Positions 18,087-29,547 of a stretch of 64,000 nucleotides of DNA are shown one piece after another. This stretch comes from Senegalimassilia faecalis (lineage in GTDB: Bacteria > Actinomycetota > Coriobacteriia > Coriobacteriales > Eggerthellaceae). Every line of letters begins with the position of its first letter. Position 1 is the first letter of the stretch. A model generated the notes under the pieces. The model saw nothing but the letters and a program-made list of their open reading frames with translations, searched no databases and was not told the DNA's origin. Location of the stretch: positions 992,001-1,056,000 of the forward strand of contig NZ_SDPW01000001.1 in assembly GCF_004135645.1 (NCBI RefSeq), read 5' to 3'. A program made the position numbers and the translations under genes.

Positions 18087-18902
18087 TTAGCACGAACTCA
18101 CAAGGGAATAATACTCATTATTTTTGCCATTTTTTGCAACTTGAAGCGGAACGTCAAACAACGAGCTCATAACCTTGTCCGTAAGCATGTCCTCCTTCGC
18201 ACCATCGGCGAACAGCTTGCCTTCCTTGATCAGCACCAAACGGCTGATTTCGGGAATGATGTCCTCGGGATAATGCGTGATCAGCACAATGCCTTTGCCC
18301 GCGCGCGCCAAATCGCGCATGCTCGAGCGCACGTAGTACATGCCTTCCGGGTCAAGGCCCGTGCACGGCTCGTCAAGCAGCAGCGTGCTGGGGTCGTGTA
18401 CCAACGCGCGCGCAAACAGCACGCGGCGCGCCTGGCCGCTCGACATCGTCATGATGTCCTGGTCGGCCAGCTTCGCAACACCCAGCATCTCCATGGCCTC
18501 AAGCGCCTTGGCGTGCGAACGCTCGTCGGGGTGCACGTGGCGCGGCAAGCCCAACGTGCCGAACAAGCCGCCCTCCACAATGTCCACGGCAGGCAGATGC
18601 ACGTTGATTTGCGACTGCATCGTCGACGACACCACGCCAAGCGTCTTTTTCACCTCGTCAAGCGTGGCGCGGGGGTTCCCGTTGAACTTCACCGGAGGCT
18701 TCTCACGGTACAGCGGCATGACTTCACGCGTGATCAGCTTCACAAACGTAGACTTGCCGGCGCCATTCGGGCCGAGCAGCGCGATGTTCTCCCCTTTCGC
18801 CAGGCTGAACGAATCCACATGAAGGATCATCCTGCTTTGGCGCACCACCTCAGCGTTTTCGAGCTCGAAAAGCGGCTCGGCTGCTTGCATTTGTTCATTC
18901 AT
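18087..18902 (-). CDS. Orphan ABC transporter ATP-binding protein
   Basis: 271 residues forming one ABC ATPase domain: Walker A LLGPNGAGKST, signature MSSGQARRV, Walker B TLLLDEPCTGLD, H-loop ITHYPED. No permease or binding protein gene lies nearby, and it has no membrane segments. It is similar in type to cytoplasmic single-domain ABC ATPases whose partner is encoded elsewhere or that have non-transport roles. Start ATG at 18902 with CAGGATGG upstream; an ATG three codons earlier is within that site. Function cannot be assigned. Confidence 0.85.
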   Translation of the reverse strand: MNEQMQAAEPLFELENAEVVRQSRMILHVDSFSLAKGENIALLGPNGAGKSTFVKLITREVMPLYREKPPVKFNGNPRATLDEVKKTLGVVSSTMQSQINVHLPAVDIVEGGLFGTLGLPRHVHPDERSHAKALEAMEMLGVAKLADQDIMTMSSGQARRVLFARALVHDPSTLLLDEPCTGLDPEGMYYVRSSMRDLARAGKGIVLITHYPEDIIPEISRLVLIKEGKLFADGAKEDMLTDKVMSSLFDVPLQVAKNGKNNEYYSLVSSC

Positions 18903-18920
18903 AGTTACCATCCTGGCTTA

Positions 18921-18957
18921 AACAAAGAAGGGAACCCGGTGCTGCGGATTCCCTTCT
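18921..18957 (-). terminator. Terminator of the parvulin lipoprotein gene
   Basis: Stem AGAAGGGAA.CCG / CGG.TTCCCTTCT with a 6-base loop and the tail TTTGTTT on the minus strand, 27 bases after the stop of the gene at 18984. Confidence 0.85.
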
Positions 18958-18983
18958 GATGTACGTGTTTCTGCCGTTAACGG

Positions 18984-20195
18984 CTAGTTTGCGGAAGAAG
19001 TTTTCGTGGTGCTTGCATCGCCCTCGGTAGAGGCAGTCGACTCGTTATCGGCCGTATTCGCCGAATCGGTGGTAGCACCATCGCTGCCGGACTCATCGGA
19101 CGTCGAAGAGCTGTCGGACGTATCGGTCTGATACTTCGACATATCCACGTCGTAAGGCAGGCCGGAAGGCATGTCGTTGATCTGCAGGTCGGAGGAATCC
19201 TTCTTCTCGCTCAGCCAATTCTGGTAGTTCGTGGTCTGACCCCGAGACTGCAGCGACTCCTTGATAGATTCCTGCCACTCGGTAGGAATCTGGTCGATGC
19301 TGGTCACCTTCACCGTTTCGGTACCGTCATCGGCGGTTTCCTTCGGTGCGTTGAACACGTCAGTGCACTTGATGATATGAATGCCATATGTGCTGGTAAC
19401 AAGGCCGCTGACCTGGTCTTTCTCAAGGCCGTTCAGCGCATCGGTGTACTCCTGCACAAAGGAGTTGGTCTTATCCCAACCCACATCGCCGCCATTTTCG
19501 GCAGAACCCTTATCCTGGGAGTACTGCTTGGCAGCCTCGGCGAAATCAAGCTCGCCGGAGTTAATCTTGTCCAGAACCTCCTGAGCGGTTGCCTCGTCAT
19601 CGGAATTGAACAGGATGTGAGAGGAACGCTTCGCGCCATCGTACGCGCTTGCATACATCTGCGCATACTGCAGCATGTCCTCATCGGAAGGCTGCTCGTC
19701 GGACGTGAACGTGTTGTACAGCTCTTTTGCCTTGAGCTGCAGTTCAATTTCAGAACGATACTCGTCCTCGGTCATGCCCGCCTGCCCAAGCGCGGCCTGC
19801 CACTTGTCGTCGCTATCGTAGTTGGCCTTCATTTTGTCGACATAGCTGTCCACCTCGGAGCTGTCGACAGTGATGCCCTTCTCTTCGGCACCGGAGTTGA
19901 TAAGCTCGCGGGTGACGTACGTGTTGATGATCTGTTCGCGCACGCCTGCCGGGTCGGTACCCATCTGGGCCAGGTAGTTGCCCCAGGAATCTTCGTCAGT
20001 CAGACCCTGCTGCTCGCGCACGCTTTGGATGTAATCCGTCACCGTATCTTCGTAGATGTTGGTGCCGTTGATGGTTGCTGCCACCGCGCCGGAGCCGGAC
20101 GACTGGTTGTTGCTGGAGCAACCGGCAACGCCCATGATGCAGGCCGCCGACAAGCCCATCGCGCAAACCGTCGAGATAATGCGAGATGCCTTCAT
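18984..20195 (-). CDS. Parvulin-type peptidyl-prolyl isomerase lipoprotein (PrsA/SurA-like)
   Basis: 403 residues. An N-terminal lipoprotein signal with lipobox VAGC (Cys about 26) anchors it outside the membrane. A SurA-type N-domain (about 40-190) precedes one parvulin domain: SSHILFNSDDEATAQEVL, FAEAAKQYSQD, GGDVGW and STYGIHIIK at about 195-285. The last 50 residues are a Ser/Thr/Asp-rich disordered tail. It likely assists folding of exported proteins. Start ATG at 20195 with GAGGAAGGG 4 bases before. Confidence 0.9.
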   Translation of the reverse strand: MKASRIISTVCAMGLSAACIMGVAGCSSNNQSSGSGAVAATINGTNIYEDTVTDYIQSVREQQGLTDEDSWGNYLAQMGTDPAGVREQIINTYVTRELINSGAEEKGITVDSSEVDSYVDKMKANYDSDDKWQAALGQAGMTEDEYRSEIELQLKAKELYNTFTSDEQPSDEDMLQYAQMYASAYDGAKRSSHILFNSDDEATAQEVLDKINSGELDFAEAAKQYSQDKGSAENGGDVGWDKTNSFVQEYTDALNGLEKDQVSGLVTSTYGIHIIKCTDVFNAPKETADDGTETVKVTSIDQIPTEWQESIKESLQSRGQTTNYQNWLSEKKDSSDLQINDMPSGLPYDVDMSKYQTDTSDSSSTSDESGSDGATTDSANTADNESTASTEGDASTTKTSSAN

Positions 20196-20364
20196 AGAAC
20201 CCTTCCTCAGAATTGCCAAAACCGCTTTATACCAGGCGGTTTAATCTGAAATGCTTCGTGCGCATTTTCCCACAGCGCTCATCAGAGTTATCTTCACAGC
20301 ACAATATGCCCATGCAGGTTTCACAGTACCCAAGGGTTCCTACATCATTTGGCGTAATCTGACG

Positions 20365-20394
20365 AAAAAGACGGCCCCGAGGGGCCGTCTTTTT
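20365..20394. terminator. Bidirectional terminator after typA
   Basis: 14-bp stem AAAAAGACGGCCCC / GGGGCCGTCTTTTT around a GA loop. On the minus strand it ends the typA operon (67 bases past the stop); A and T runs on both sides make it work either way. Confidence 0.95.
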
Positions 20395-20460
20395 CGTGCG
20401 TTCTCTTAGCCGTGCGACAGTCGCTTTCACTGTTTCGCGGCGGCATAAGCAGTTGCAGTT

Positions 20461-22272
20461 TTATTTCTTCGCAGCCTTCTTACGCTCGATGGTGCTGAGG
20501 ATGCGCTTACGCAGGCGAATGGACTGCGGCGTGATCTCCACCAGCTCGTCGTCCTCGATGTACTCGAGCGCCTCTTCAAGCGTGAAGGTGATCGGCGGCG
20601 TCAGCTGGATGGCCTTGTCCGCGGTGGAGGAACGCTGATTGCCCAGGTTCTTCGTCTTGGACACGTTCACCACCATGTCGCCTTCCTTGGCGGACTCTCC
20701 CACGATCATGCCCTCGTAGCACTCGTCGCCCGGCTTGACGAACAGACGGCCGCGCTGCTGCAGCGTGTCGAGCGCGTATGCAACCGCCTTGTCGGTTGCC
20801 ATGGCGATCATGCCGCCGTTCTTGCGGCCTTCCATCTCGCCGGAGTAAGGGCCGTACTCGCGGAAGTGGTGGAACAGCACCGCTTCGCCATGCGTTGCGT
20901 TGAGGATGCGGGTTTTCAGGCCCATGGTGCCGCGCGACGGGATGCTGAACGTCAGGTGCGTCATGTTCTCATCAGACGCCATGTCCTCCATGATGCCGCC
21001 GGCGGTGCCCATGACCTCGATGGCCTTGCCGGAGTAATCGTTCGGCACGTCGACGGTGGCTTCCTCGATAGGCTCGAGTTTGTTGCCGTGCTCGTCGGTC
21101 TTGTACACAACCTGCGGGCGGCCGACCTGGAATTCGAAGCCTTCGCGGCGCATGGTTTCCATAAGCACGGACAGATGCAGCACACCACGGCCGGCAACGC
21201 GCACGCCAGACTTGTCCTCGGTCTCGTCGATGCGCATGGAAATGTTGCTTTCCTTCTCGCGCATCAGGCGCTCTTTGAGCTGGCGGGCACCGACGATATC
21301 GCCTTCGCGGCCCACAAGCGGGCTGGTGGAAGCTTCGAAGACAACGGCCATCGTAGGCTCTTCAACGGCGATGGGCTCCATTTCCACCGGATTTTCCGGA
21401 TCGGTGATGACATCTCCGATGTCGGCGGCCTCAACACCGATGACGGCCACGATGTCGCCCGCGTGGGCCTCGGGAACTTCCTGTTTGCCCAGGTTCTCGA
21501 ACGTGTACACCTTGCGAATCTGCGCTTTGTACTCGTTGCCGTCGGGCTGCACCACAAGCACCTGCTCCTTCTCGTGCAGCGTGCCGCTATGCAGACGTCC
21601 GACGCCGATGCGACCTTCGTAGCTGCTGTGGTCGACGGTGCACACCTGCAGGGCAACCGGGCCGTCCACGTCAACGTCGGGGCACGGAATCTCGTTGATG
21701 ATAGTGTCGAGCAACGGAACCATGTCCAGGTTGCCGTCCTCGGGGTCCATGCGCGCGTAGCCGTTCACGGCAGAGGCGTACACCACGGGGAAGTCAAGCT
21801 GCTCGTCGGATGCGCCCAGTTCAACCATCAGGTCGAACACCTTGTCAACGGCACCTTCGGGATCGGCGTTGGGGCGGTCGATCTTGTTCACCACCACCAC
21901 GATGCGCAGGCCGCGCTCAAGAGCGTGGGACAGCACGAAGCGCGTCTGGGGCTTCGGGCCCTCGTAGGCGTCGACGATCAGCAGCGCGCCGTCGGCCATG
22001 TTGAGCACGCGCTCCACCTCGCCGCCGAAGTCGGCGTGGCCAGGCGTGTCGATGACGTTAATCTTGATGCCCTTGTAGTGGATGGAGATGTTCTTGGAAA
22101 GAATGGTGATGCCGCGCTCGCGCTCCTGGTCGTTGGAGTCAAGAACGCGCTCTTGAACTTCCTGGTTCTCGCGGAACACGTGGGACGACCACAGCAGGCG
22201 GTCGACCAGCGTGGTCTTGCCGTGGTCAACGTGAGCGATGATAGCGACGTTGCGTAGACCTTCTTGCTTCAT
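20461..22272 (-). CDS. typA: Ribosome-associated GTPase TypA/BipA
   Basis: 603 residues, full length. G1 AHVDHGKTT, switch region [12 protein letters not shown]3 [13 protein letters not shown]4 NKIDRPNA, followed by EF-G-like domains and the BipA-specific C-terminal domain. It binds the ribosome and aids 50S assembly and stress responses. It begins 10 bases after the DnaJ-like gene, so the two form an operon. Confidence 0.97.
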   Translation of the reverse strand: MKQEGLRNVAIIAHVDHGKTTLVDRLLWSSHVFRENQEVQERVLDSNDQERERGITILSKNISIHYKGIKINVIDTPGHADFGGEVERVLNMADGALLIVDAYEGPKPQTRFVLSHALERGLRIVVVVNKIDRPNADPEGAVDKVFDLMVELGASDEQLDFPVVYASAVNGYARMDPEDGNLDMVPLLDTIINEIPCPDVDVDGPVALQVCTVDHSSYEGRIGVGRLHSGTLHEKEQVLVVQPDGNEYKAQIRKVYTFENLGKQEVPEAHAGDIVAVIGVEAADIGDVITDPENPVEMEPIAVEEPTMAVVFEASTSPLVGREGDIVGARQLKERLMREKESNISMRIDETEDKSGVRVAGRGVLHLSVLMETMRREGFEFQVGRPQVVYKTDEHGNKLEPIEEATVDVPNDYSGKAIEVMGTAGGIMEDMASDENMTHLTFSIPSRGTMGLKTRILNATHGEAVLFHHFREYGPYSGEMEGRKNGGMIAMATDKAVAYALDTLQQRGRLFVKPGDECYEGMIVGESAKEGDMVVNVSKTKNLGNQRSSTADKAIQLTPPITFTLEEALEYIEDDELVEITPQSIRLRKRILSTIERKKAAKK

Positions 22273-22281
22273 ACGGTTGTG

Positions 22282-22842
22282 TTACTCCTCTTCCATTTCT
22301 TGCGCGATGCGGCGCTCTTCCTTATTCAGTTCGTCAATATGCTCGTTAAGCGTAGCGATAGAACGTTGAGATGATACCACCTGCACAATGCCCCAGATGG
22401 CCGCGGTAGACGCTATGGCCGCAACCACACCGAACAACCCGAAAGGGCGCCGGCCGCAGAACAGAGCCACCAGACCGCCCACAACCGCCATGCCGATGCC
22501 GTTGCGGCGCTCGTCGAGCACGGCGTCGCGCTGGCGAACTAGCTGCGTGCGGGCAGCGGCTATGCCGGCAAGGCGCGCATCGTCGGCATCATAGCCGGCA
22601 CGGGCCGATGAGGAAGCGCCTGAAGCGGCGCGCGAGCCCTTGCGCCCCTTCGACGACGTCAGGTAGTCGTAGGCTTCCTGCAGGTTCTTGAACTGTTCCG
22701 TAGCGCGTTCCTGCAGCTTTTTGTTCGTTGCGAAGCGATCGGGGTGCAGAATCTGGGCCGTCTCGCGGTAGGCGGTCTTGATATCCTCGTCCGTTGCGTC
22801 CTCGTCAAGGCCCAACGTACGCAGCGCTTCCAATCGGTTCAT
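22282..22842 (-). CDS. Membrane-anchored J-domain protein
   Basis: 186 residues. J domain at about 3-65: LRTLGLDEDATDEDIKTAYR, the HPD motif (HPDRF) and LQEAYDYL. Then a Ser/Ala-rich linker and two adjacent hydrophobic helices (about 118-132 and 135-158), and a charged C-terminal helix. The HPD triad should stimulate an Hsp70; the membrane anchor localises this activity. Start ATG at 22842 with GAGGTG upstream. Cotranscribed with typA. Confidence 0.85.
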   Translation of the reverse strand: MNRLEALRTLGLDEDATDEDIKTAYRETAQILHPDRFATNKKLQERATEQFKNLQEAYDYLTSSKGRKGSRAASGASSSARAGYDADDARLAGIAAARTQLVRQRDAVLDERRNGIGMAVVGGLVALFCGRRPFGLFGVVAAIASTAAIWGIVQVVSSQRSIATLNEHIDELNKEERRIAQEMEEE

Positions 22843-22885
22843 AGCACCTCGCTTGATAGAGCGGTTTTCTTCGCTTGCCATGGTA

Positions 22886-22915
22886 TAAAAAATCGCAGGC
22901 ACCATGCCTGCGATT
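22886..22915 (-). terminator. Second terminator after tRNA-Ala
   Basis: 10-bp stem AATCGCAGGC / GCCTGCGATT with a 5-base loop, then TTTTTT on the minus strand. It lies 44 bases upstream of the J-domain gene start and may attenuate readthrough from the tRNAs into that operon. Confidence 0.8.
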
Positions 22916-22960
22916 CAAAAATCACACCTGCAAAAAAAGAAGCTCCTCCGCAATGCAGGC

Positions 22961-22996
22961 AAAAAAAAATTGCAGGCCCGTTACCAGACCTGCAAT
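22961..22996 (-). terminator. Terminator of tRNA-Ala
   Basis: 8-bp stem ATTGCAGG / CCTGCAAT with a 12-base loop followed by nine Ts on the minus strand, 10 bases beyond the tRNA. Confidence 0.9.
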
Positions 22997-23006
22997 CAAA
23001 CTTCCA

Positions 23007-23082
23007 TGGTGGAGGTTAGGGGGATCGAACCCCTGACCTCAGGCTTGCAAAGCCCGCGCTCTCCCAGCTGAGCTAAACCCCC
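23007..23082 (-). tRNA. tRNA-Ala (TGC)
   Basis: 76 bases; acceptor GGGGGTT / AACCTCC, anticodon loop with TGC (CTTTGCAAG), T-arm GGGGTTCGATCCCC, encoded CCA. Second gene of the Ile-Ala pair. Confidence 0.97.
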
Positions 23083-23104
23083 ATCGGCTGCACTTAACAA
23101 TAAT

Positions 23105-23144
23105 AAACGCTCCACCGGCAAACTCGGCTCACGGTGGAGCGTTT
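23105..23144 (-). terminator. Hairpin between tRNA-Ile and tRNA-Ala
   Basis: 13-bp stem AAACGCTCCACCG / CGGTGGAGCGTTT, 14-base loop. The 3' tail (ATTATTG) is a weak T-run and no promoter is seen before tRNA-Ala, so partial readthrough or processing is likely. Confidence 0.7.
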
Positions 23145-23155
23145 ATCGCAAATAC

Positions 23156-23232
<77 letters not shown>

Positions 23233-23251
23233 TTTCGAAAAGTGCTCGTCT

Positions 23252-23281
23252 ATTATAACCACCTCTTCAACGGATGGTCAA
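23252..23281 (-). promoter_or_regulatory. Promoter of the tRNA-Ile/tRNA-Ala unit
   Basis: -35 TTGACC (23281-23276), 18-base spacer, -10 TATAAT (23257-23252), start about 15 bases before tRNA-Ile. An A/T-rich stretch with TTTTGAGAAAAATTTTTTCT (23296-23315) lies upstream, likely an UP element. Confidence 0.85.
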
Positions 23282-23343
23282 GAAGAATTTTCAACTTTTG
23301 AGAAAAATTTTTTCTGGCCAGTATTCATTGAAGAAAGCGCAGG

Positions 23344-23377
23344 TCAAGCGTGATTTTATGGCTATAATCACGCTTGA
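23344..23377 (+). promoter_or_regulatory. Operator palindrome over the promoter of the DUF151 gene
   Basis: 12-bp perfect arms TCAAGCGTGATT / AATCACGCTTGA separated by 10 bases. The right arm overlaps a TATAAT box (23363-23368); no good -35 is visible. Half-sites about two helical turns apart suggest a dimeric regulator. Confidence 0.65.
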
Positions 23378-23394
23378 AGGGTTGCAGGGGATAC

Positions 23395-23421
23395 GTTATA
23401 TGAGTTTTCAACTCATATAAC
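23395..23421 (+). promoter_or_regulatory. Leader hairpin touching the ribosome site of the DUF151 gene
   Basis: 12-bp perfect arms GTTATATGAGTT / AACTCATATAAC with a TTC loop, ending directly against AAGGAGGG (23422-23429). In RNA this stem ends where the ribosome site begins; it could alter translation or mRNA stability, or be a second DNA operator. Confidence 0.65.
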
Positions 23422-23436
23422 AAGGAGGGCTGTTTC

Positions 23437-23949
23437 GTGATACCGATTGTCGTTCAAACGCTTATCGTCACCAGCGCGCCTGGACCCTCTGCCCTTGTCT
23501 TGCGTCCGCTTGAAGACAGCGTCTCTGACGGCAAGTACCGCGTGGTTCCCATATGGGTTGGCGTTGCCGAGGCAACGCAGTTGAGCATCGCGCTTGAGCA
23601 CACGAAGATGACCCGGCCTATGACGCACGACCTATTCCTTGACGCGATTACGAATCTTGATGCCCGCATCGATCATGTCCTTATCAACGACGTTCAAGGC
23701 GCCATGTTCTTCTCCAAGCTTTTTCTCTCGCAGCATGGCAGGATCGTCGAGCTTGATGCCCGCCCAAGCGACGCCGTGTCTCTGGCGCTGCGGCAAGATG
23801 CTCCCCTGTTCATCGAAGAATCCGTTCTCGAACGCGCGTCCTATCCCTACATCGTTCGCAACAAAACGGGGCTGCCCGTAACTCAGCAGGAACTGGCAGA
23901 GTTCCACTCATTCATCTCGAACATCAGCCCCGACGACTTCTCCGCTTAG
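23437..23949 (+). CDS. Bifunctional nuclease family protein (DUF151)
   Basis: 170 residues; MIPIVVQTLIVTSAPGPSALVLRP, IWVGVAEATQLSIAL, RPMTHDLFLDAI and ARPSDAVSLALR match the BFN/DUF151 family, whose plant member has RNase/DNase activity; bacterial role is unsettled. GTG start at 23437 follows AAGGAGGG at 7 bases. It is the only plus-strand gene left of the origin, thus opposed to replication, placed between gyrA and the tRNA pair. Two inverted repeats in its promoter/leader suggest regulated expression, and its stop codon lies inside a parS-centred hairpin. Confidence 0.88.
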   Translation: MIPIVVQTLIVTSAPGPSALVLRPLEDSVSDGKYRVVPIWVGVAEATQLSIALEHTKMTRPMTHDLFLDAITNLDARIDHVLINDVQGAMFFSKLFLSQHGRIVELDARPSDAVSLALRQDAPLFIEESVLERASYPYIVRNKTGLPVTQQELAEFHSFISNISPDDFSA

Positions 23950-23978
23950 CAAATGTTTCACGTGAAACACTTGCTAAG
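23945..23978 (+). terminator. parS site (3) inside a terminator-like palindrome
   Basis: Perfect ParB site TGTTTCACGTGAAACA at 23954-23969, flanked by 9-bp arms GCTTAGCAA / TTGCTAAGC with one unmatched base on each side. The left arm includes the TAG stop of the DUF151 gene. It is a hairpin of about 17 bp in RNA with no T-run after it, so its main role may be ParB binding. Confidence 0.85.
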
Positions 23979-24050
23979 CGCAATTCCGGGCGCAGTCACT
24001 AGCCAACGTAGCTGATTAGCTCAATCCATCAATCAAGTGCTCAGAGCATA

Positions 24051-24078
24051 AAGAAAGCCGCCCGTAGGCGGCTTTCTT
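24051..24078. terminator. Bidirectional terminator between DUF151 gene and gyrA
   Basis: 12-bp stem AAGAAAGCCGCC / GGCGGCTTTCTT, CGTA loop. Serves the convergent gyrA (29 bases past its stop) and the DUF151 gene. Confidence 0.93.
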
Positions 24079-24106
24079 CGATTCGAGGGAAGCAATCGGC
24101 TTTCGT

Positions 24107-26842
24107 CTATTCTTCGGTCATCTCGTCGATTTGAGACTCGTCCATCTCGCCAGTGCCATCGTCGGCGGCAGCGCCCTGCGCCTTGCCGCGAGCCGAAATG
24201 GCAACCGCCGTGACGCGATCGTCCTCGGCAACGTTCATGACGCGAACGCCCTGGGTGGAACGGCCAAGCTCGGAAATGCCATCGACAGGCGTGCGCACAA
24301 CAACGCCCTCTTCGGACATGATCATAATCTCGTCATCGGCGCCGACGATCTTCATGGCTGCCAGCAGACCTTTTTTCTCCGTCATGGTGATGGTGAACAC
24401 ACCTTGGCCGCCGCGATGGTGCGAAGGATATTCGGAAATGGCCGTACGCTTGCCATAGCCCTTCTCCGTGATCACGAACAGGTCGGTGTCGGGGCGCGCG
24501 ATCTCCATGCCCAGCACCTTGGCAATCGGCGGCACCGTCATGCCGCGCACGCCCATGGTGCCGCGGCCCATGCCGCGCACTTCATCCTCGGGCCACATGA
24601 TGGCCTTGCCCGCAGACGACACCATGATGACGTTCTCGCCCTTCGCCACGCGCCGCACGCTGATGAGGTTATCGCCGTCCTTCAGGTTGATGGCGATAAG
24701 GCCGTCGCGGCGCGTGCGGTCGTACTGCTCCATGGACGTCTTCTTCACCATGCCGTGCTCGGTGGCGAACATAAGGTATTCGTCAGCCGGGAAGTCCTTC
24801 GTAGCGATGACGGCGCTGATGGTCTCGCCCTTCTCAAGCGGCAGCAGGTTCACGATGGCCGTGCCGCGCGCCTGGCGCGATGCCTCGGGCAGCTCGTAGA
24901 CCTTCAGGCGATACACTTTGCCCTTCGTGCTGAAGAACAGCATGTAGGAATGCGTGGACGCCACGAACAGGTGCTCGACATAGTCGTTGTCCTTGAGGTT
25001 CACGGCCTGCATGCCCTTGCCGCCGCGCTTCTGCTGGCGGTACGTGGCAACGGGCAGGCGCTTGACGTAGCCGGCCTTCGTGACCGTGACCACCATGTTC
25101 TCCTCGGCAATAAGGTCCTCGACGTCGAGGTCCTTCGCAGCCTCGGACAGCTGCGTCTTGCGCGGCGTGTCGAACTTCTTCTTGACCTCTTGAAGTTCCT
25201 CTTTGATGATGTCGTGCACCAGCTGAGGATCGGACAGCACGCGGTTGTAGTACGCGATTTTCTCGCGCAGTTCGGCCAGTTCGCCCTCGATCTTCTCGCG
25301 TTCCAAGCCGGTCAGGCGGCGCAAGCGCATCTCGAGGATGGCGGTGGTCTGCTTGTCGGTCAGACCGAATCGCTCGGTCAAACGAGCAGCGGCCTCTTTG
25401 TCGGTCTGCGACGAGCGGATGATGCTGATGACTTCGTCGATGTTGTCGAGCGCAACGACCAAGCCTTCCAGGATGTGCGCGCGTTCTTCGGCTTTCGCCA
25501 GCTCGTAGCGCGTACGACGCACGATGACGTCTTCCTGGTGCTTGATGTAGTAGTGCAGCGTCTCTTTCAGGGACAAAACGCGCGGCACGCCGTCCACCAG
25601 CGCAAGCATGATGACGCCGAAGCCCACCTGCAGCTGTGTGTGCTTGAACAGCTTGTTCAGCACCACCTGCGGGATGGCGTCTTTCTTCAGTTCGATGATG
25701 ATGTCGATGCCGTGGCGGTCGGCGCCGTCGTGGATGTTGGCGATCTCGGGGAGCTTCTTCTCGCGCACCAGCTCGCCAAGCTTCTCAAGCAGGCGCTGGC
25801 GATTCACCTGGTAAGGAATCTCCTTGACCACGATGGAGCTTTTGCCGTTCTTGCCTTCCTCGATTTCGCACTTGGCGCGCACGGTCAAGCTGCCGCGGCC
25901 GGTTTCGTACGCATCAAGGACGCCCTTTTTGCCCATGATGATGCCGCCGGTCGGGAAGTCCGGACCGGGCAGCACCTTCATCAGTTCGGCCGTGGTGACC
26001 TCGGGGTTGTCCAGCATCAGGCACGTGGCATCGATCGTCTCGCCCAGGTTGTGCGGCGGGATGTTCGTGGCCATGCCAACGGCGATGCCGTTCGAGCCGT
26101 TTACGAGCAGGTTCGGAAAACGCGCCGGCAAAACCGTGGGCTCTTCGAGGCTTTCGTCGTAGTTTGGCTGGAAATCGACCGTTTCCTTGTCCAAATCGCG
26201 CAACAGCTCCATAGCCGCCTTGTCCAGGCGCGCCTCGGTGTAACGCATTGCTGCGGCGGAGTCGCCGTCGATGGAGCCGAAGTTGCCGTGGCCGTCGATA
26301 AGCGGCACGCGCATGCTAAACGGCTGCGCCAAGCGCACCATCGTGTCGTACACGGCAAAGTCGCCATGCGGGTGATACTTACCGATAACGTCGCCGACGG
26401 TACGCGCCGACTTCATGTGCGGGCGGTTCGGCGTATAACCGGACTCGTTCATGGCGTACAGGATGCGGCGGTGAACCGGCTTCAGGCCGTCGCGCACGTC
26501 AGGCAGCGCGCGGCTGACGATAACGCTCATGGAATATTCCAGGAACGAAGCCGCCATTTCCTTGCCCAGATACGCTGCGCGCACCGTGGTGCCCTCGCCG
26601 CCGTTAGCATCCTCGATGATCGAGCCGTGCGGGTTCGCGATCGTGGACATGTCGATAAGCGAGCGCGCCTTGTCTTCCTCGGAAACCGGGCCCGAGGTGA
26701 CCGTGTGGCCAGGCGCCTCTCCCGCCGTTTCCTGGGCGTCGGTGCCTTCCGCGTCTTGCTGCGCGGCGTCCACCAGGTGCTTCAGGTCGTCGGGAAGCCC
26801 CTCGCCGCCTGTGCCCTCGCGATTGTCAGTGTTGTCTGCCAT
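24107..26842 (-). CDS. gyrA: DNA gyrase subunit A
   Basis: 911 residues. After an approximately 85-residue acidic, probably disordered N-terminal extension comes the breakage-reunion domain ([20 protein letters not shown]; catalytic Tyr in [11 protein letters not shown]) and six C-terminal GyrA repeats that wrap DNA, then an acidic tail. The quinolone-determining segment reads [11 protein letters not shown]: the residue matching E. coli Ser83 is Phe (codon at 26359-26357), while the Asp87 equivalent is kept. Starts 9 bases after gyrB on the same strand. Confidence 0.98.
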   Translation of the reverse strand: MADNTDNREGTGGEGLPDDLKHLVDAAQQDAEGTDAQETAGEAPGHTVTSGPVSEEDKARSLIDMSTIANPHGSIIEDANGGEGTTVRAAYLGKEMAASFLEYSMSVIVSRALPDVRDGLKPVHRRILYAMNESGYTPNRPHMKSARTVGDVIGKYHPHGDFAVYDTMVRLAQPFSMRVPLIDGHGNFGSIDGDSAAAMRYTEARLDKAAMELLRDLDKETVDFQPNYDESLEEPTVLPARFPNLLVNGSNGIAVGMATNIPPHNLGETIDATCLMLDNPEVTTAELMKVLPGPDFPTGGIIMGKKGVLDAYETGRGSLTVRAKCEIEEGKNGKSSIVVKEIPYQVNRQRLLEKLGELVREKKLPEIANIHDGADRHGIDIIIELKKDAIPQVVLNKLFKHTQLQVGFGVIMLALVDGVPRVLSLKETLHYYIKHQEDVIVRRTRYELAKAEERAHILEGLVVALDNIDEVISIIRSSQTDKEAAARLTERFGLTDKQTTAILEMRLRRLTGLEREKIEGELAELREKIAYYNRVLSDPQLVHDIIKEELQEVKKKFDTPRKTQLSEAAKDLDVEDLIAEENMVVTVTKAGYVKRLPVATYRQQKRGGKGMQAVNLKDNDYVEHLFVASTHSYMLFFSTKGKVYRLKVYELPEASRQARGTAIVNLLPLEKGETISAVIATKDFPADEYLMFATEHGMVKKTSMEQYDRTRRDGLIAINLKDGDNLISVRRVAKGENVIMVSSAGKAIMWPEDEVRGMGRGTMGVRGMTVPPIAKVLGMEIARPDTDLFVITEKGYGKRTAISEYPSHHRGGQGVFTITMTEKKGLLAAMKIVGADDEIMIMSEEGVVVRTPVDGISELGRSTQGVRVMNVAEDDRVTAVAISARGKAQGAAADDGTGEMDESQIDEMTEE

Positions 26843-26851
26843 TCATTTCTC

Positions 26852-28858
<2,007 letters not shown>

Positions 28859-28954
28859 CTAGAACCTATAGATTTTATCATAGACACTTTTGATGAGAGT
28901 TGACTTCATAGCCTCTACAGGCCACCAGAAGCCGCTAGAGCCGTATTTTTTGTT

Positions 28955-29536
28955 TTAGAGGGCACTTTTGCCGTTTTTTGAAGTTGGCGGCTGCTCGCTT
29001 GCGTCTAAAGCGTTCAGAATCGATTCACGCAGGCGCTTGTTCTCCACCGTTTGCGCTTGCTGGCGCAAACGCTCGGCGGCATCGTGGTCGATAAGCGGCT
29101 TGGCTGCAGAGCGCGAGAACGCGGCCGTTGCACGCTGGGCATCTTCGCGAAACGGATGGCGCGCCTTCATGTCGAAACGAGCCGGCTTGATGGAAAATGC
29201 CTCCACGTGCTCGCCTTGGCGGTTCAAGTGCATCTTGAGCATCTCCTGGCGCGCATCAAGGTCCGAGCGAACCATCGCGTCGTCGCAATACACCACCAGA
29301 AGCGTCTTGCCCTGCGGTACGCGAGCGGCCGCCGGGTCGTTCGCTTTATCGGGGCGCATGATGTACACCGCGTTCGTGTGATCGAGGATAAGCGGCGCGG
29401 AAGGGCCGTACACCGCCTCGGTGGCCATACGCCAACGCACATGGACTTCCGCGACGCGGCGCGATTTGGCAGCCTGGGCACCCTGCTCCCCCAGGCTCTG
29501 CAAAAACTGCTGCAGCCCATCGCCCAATCGAGCCAT
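28955..29536 (-). CDS. DUF721/DciA-type helicase loader-like protein
   Basis: 193 residues. The core LQSLGEQG...VRWRMATEAVYG...VYC.DAMVRSDLDARQEMLKMHLN follows the DUF721 (DciA) pattern, with the typical WxxxxG and LL.V..D..W-like segments. The gene sits between recF and gyrB, exactly as in other actinobacteria. DciA assists loading or activity of DnaB. The C-terminal half (from about 120) is divergent and basic. Start ATG at 29536, 11 bases after recF. Confidence 0.85.
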   Translation of the reverse strand: MARLGDGLQQFLQSLGEQGAQAAKSRRVAEVHVRWRMATEAVYGPSAPLILDHTNAVYIMRPDKANDPAAARVPQGKTLLVVYCDDAMVRSDLDARQEMLKMHLNRQGEHVEAFSIKPARFDMKARHPFREDAQRATAAFSRSAAKPLIDHDAAERLRQQAQTVENKRLRESILNALDASEQPPTSKNGKSAL

Positions 29537-29547
29537 GCCGGGCCTCC

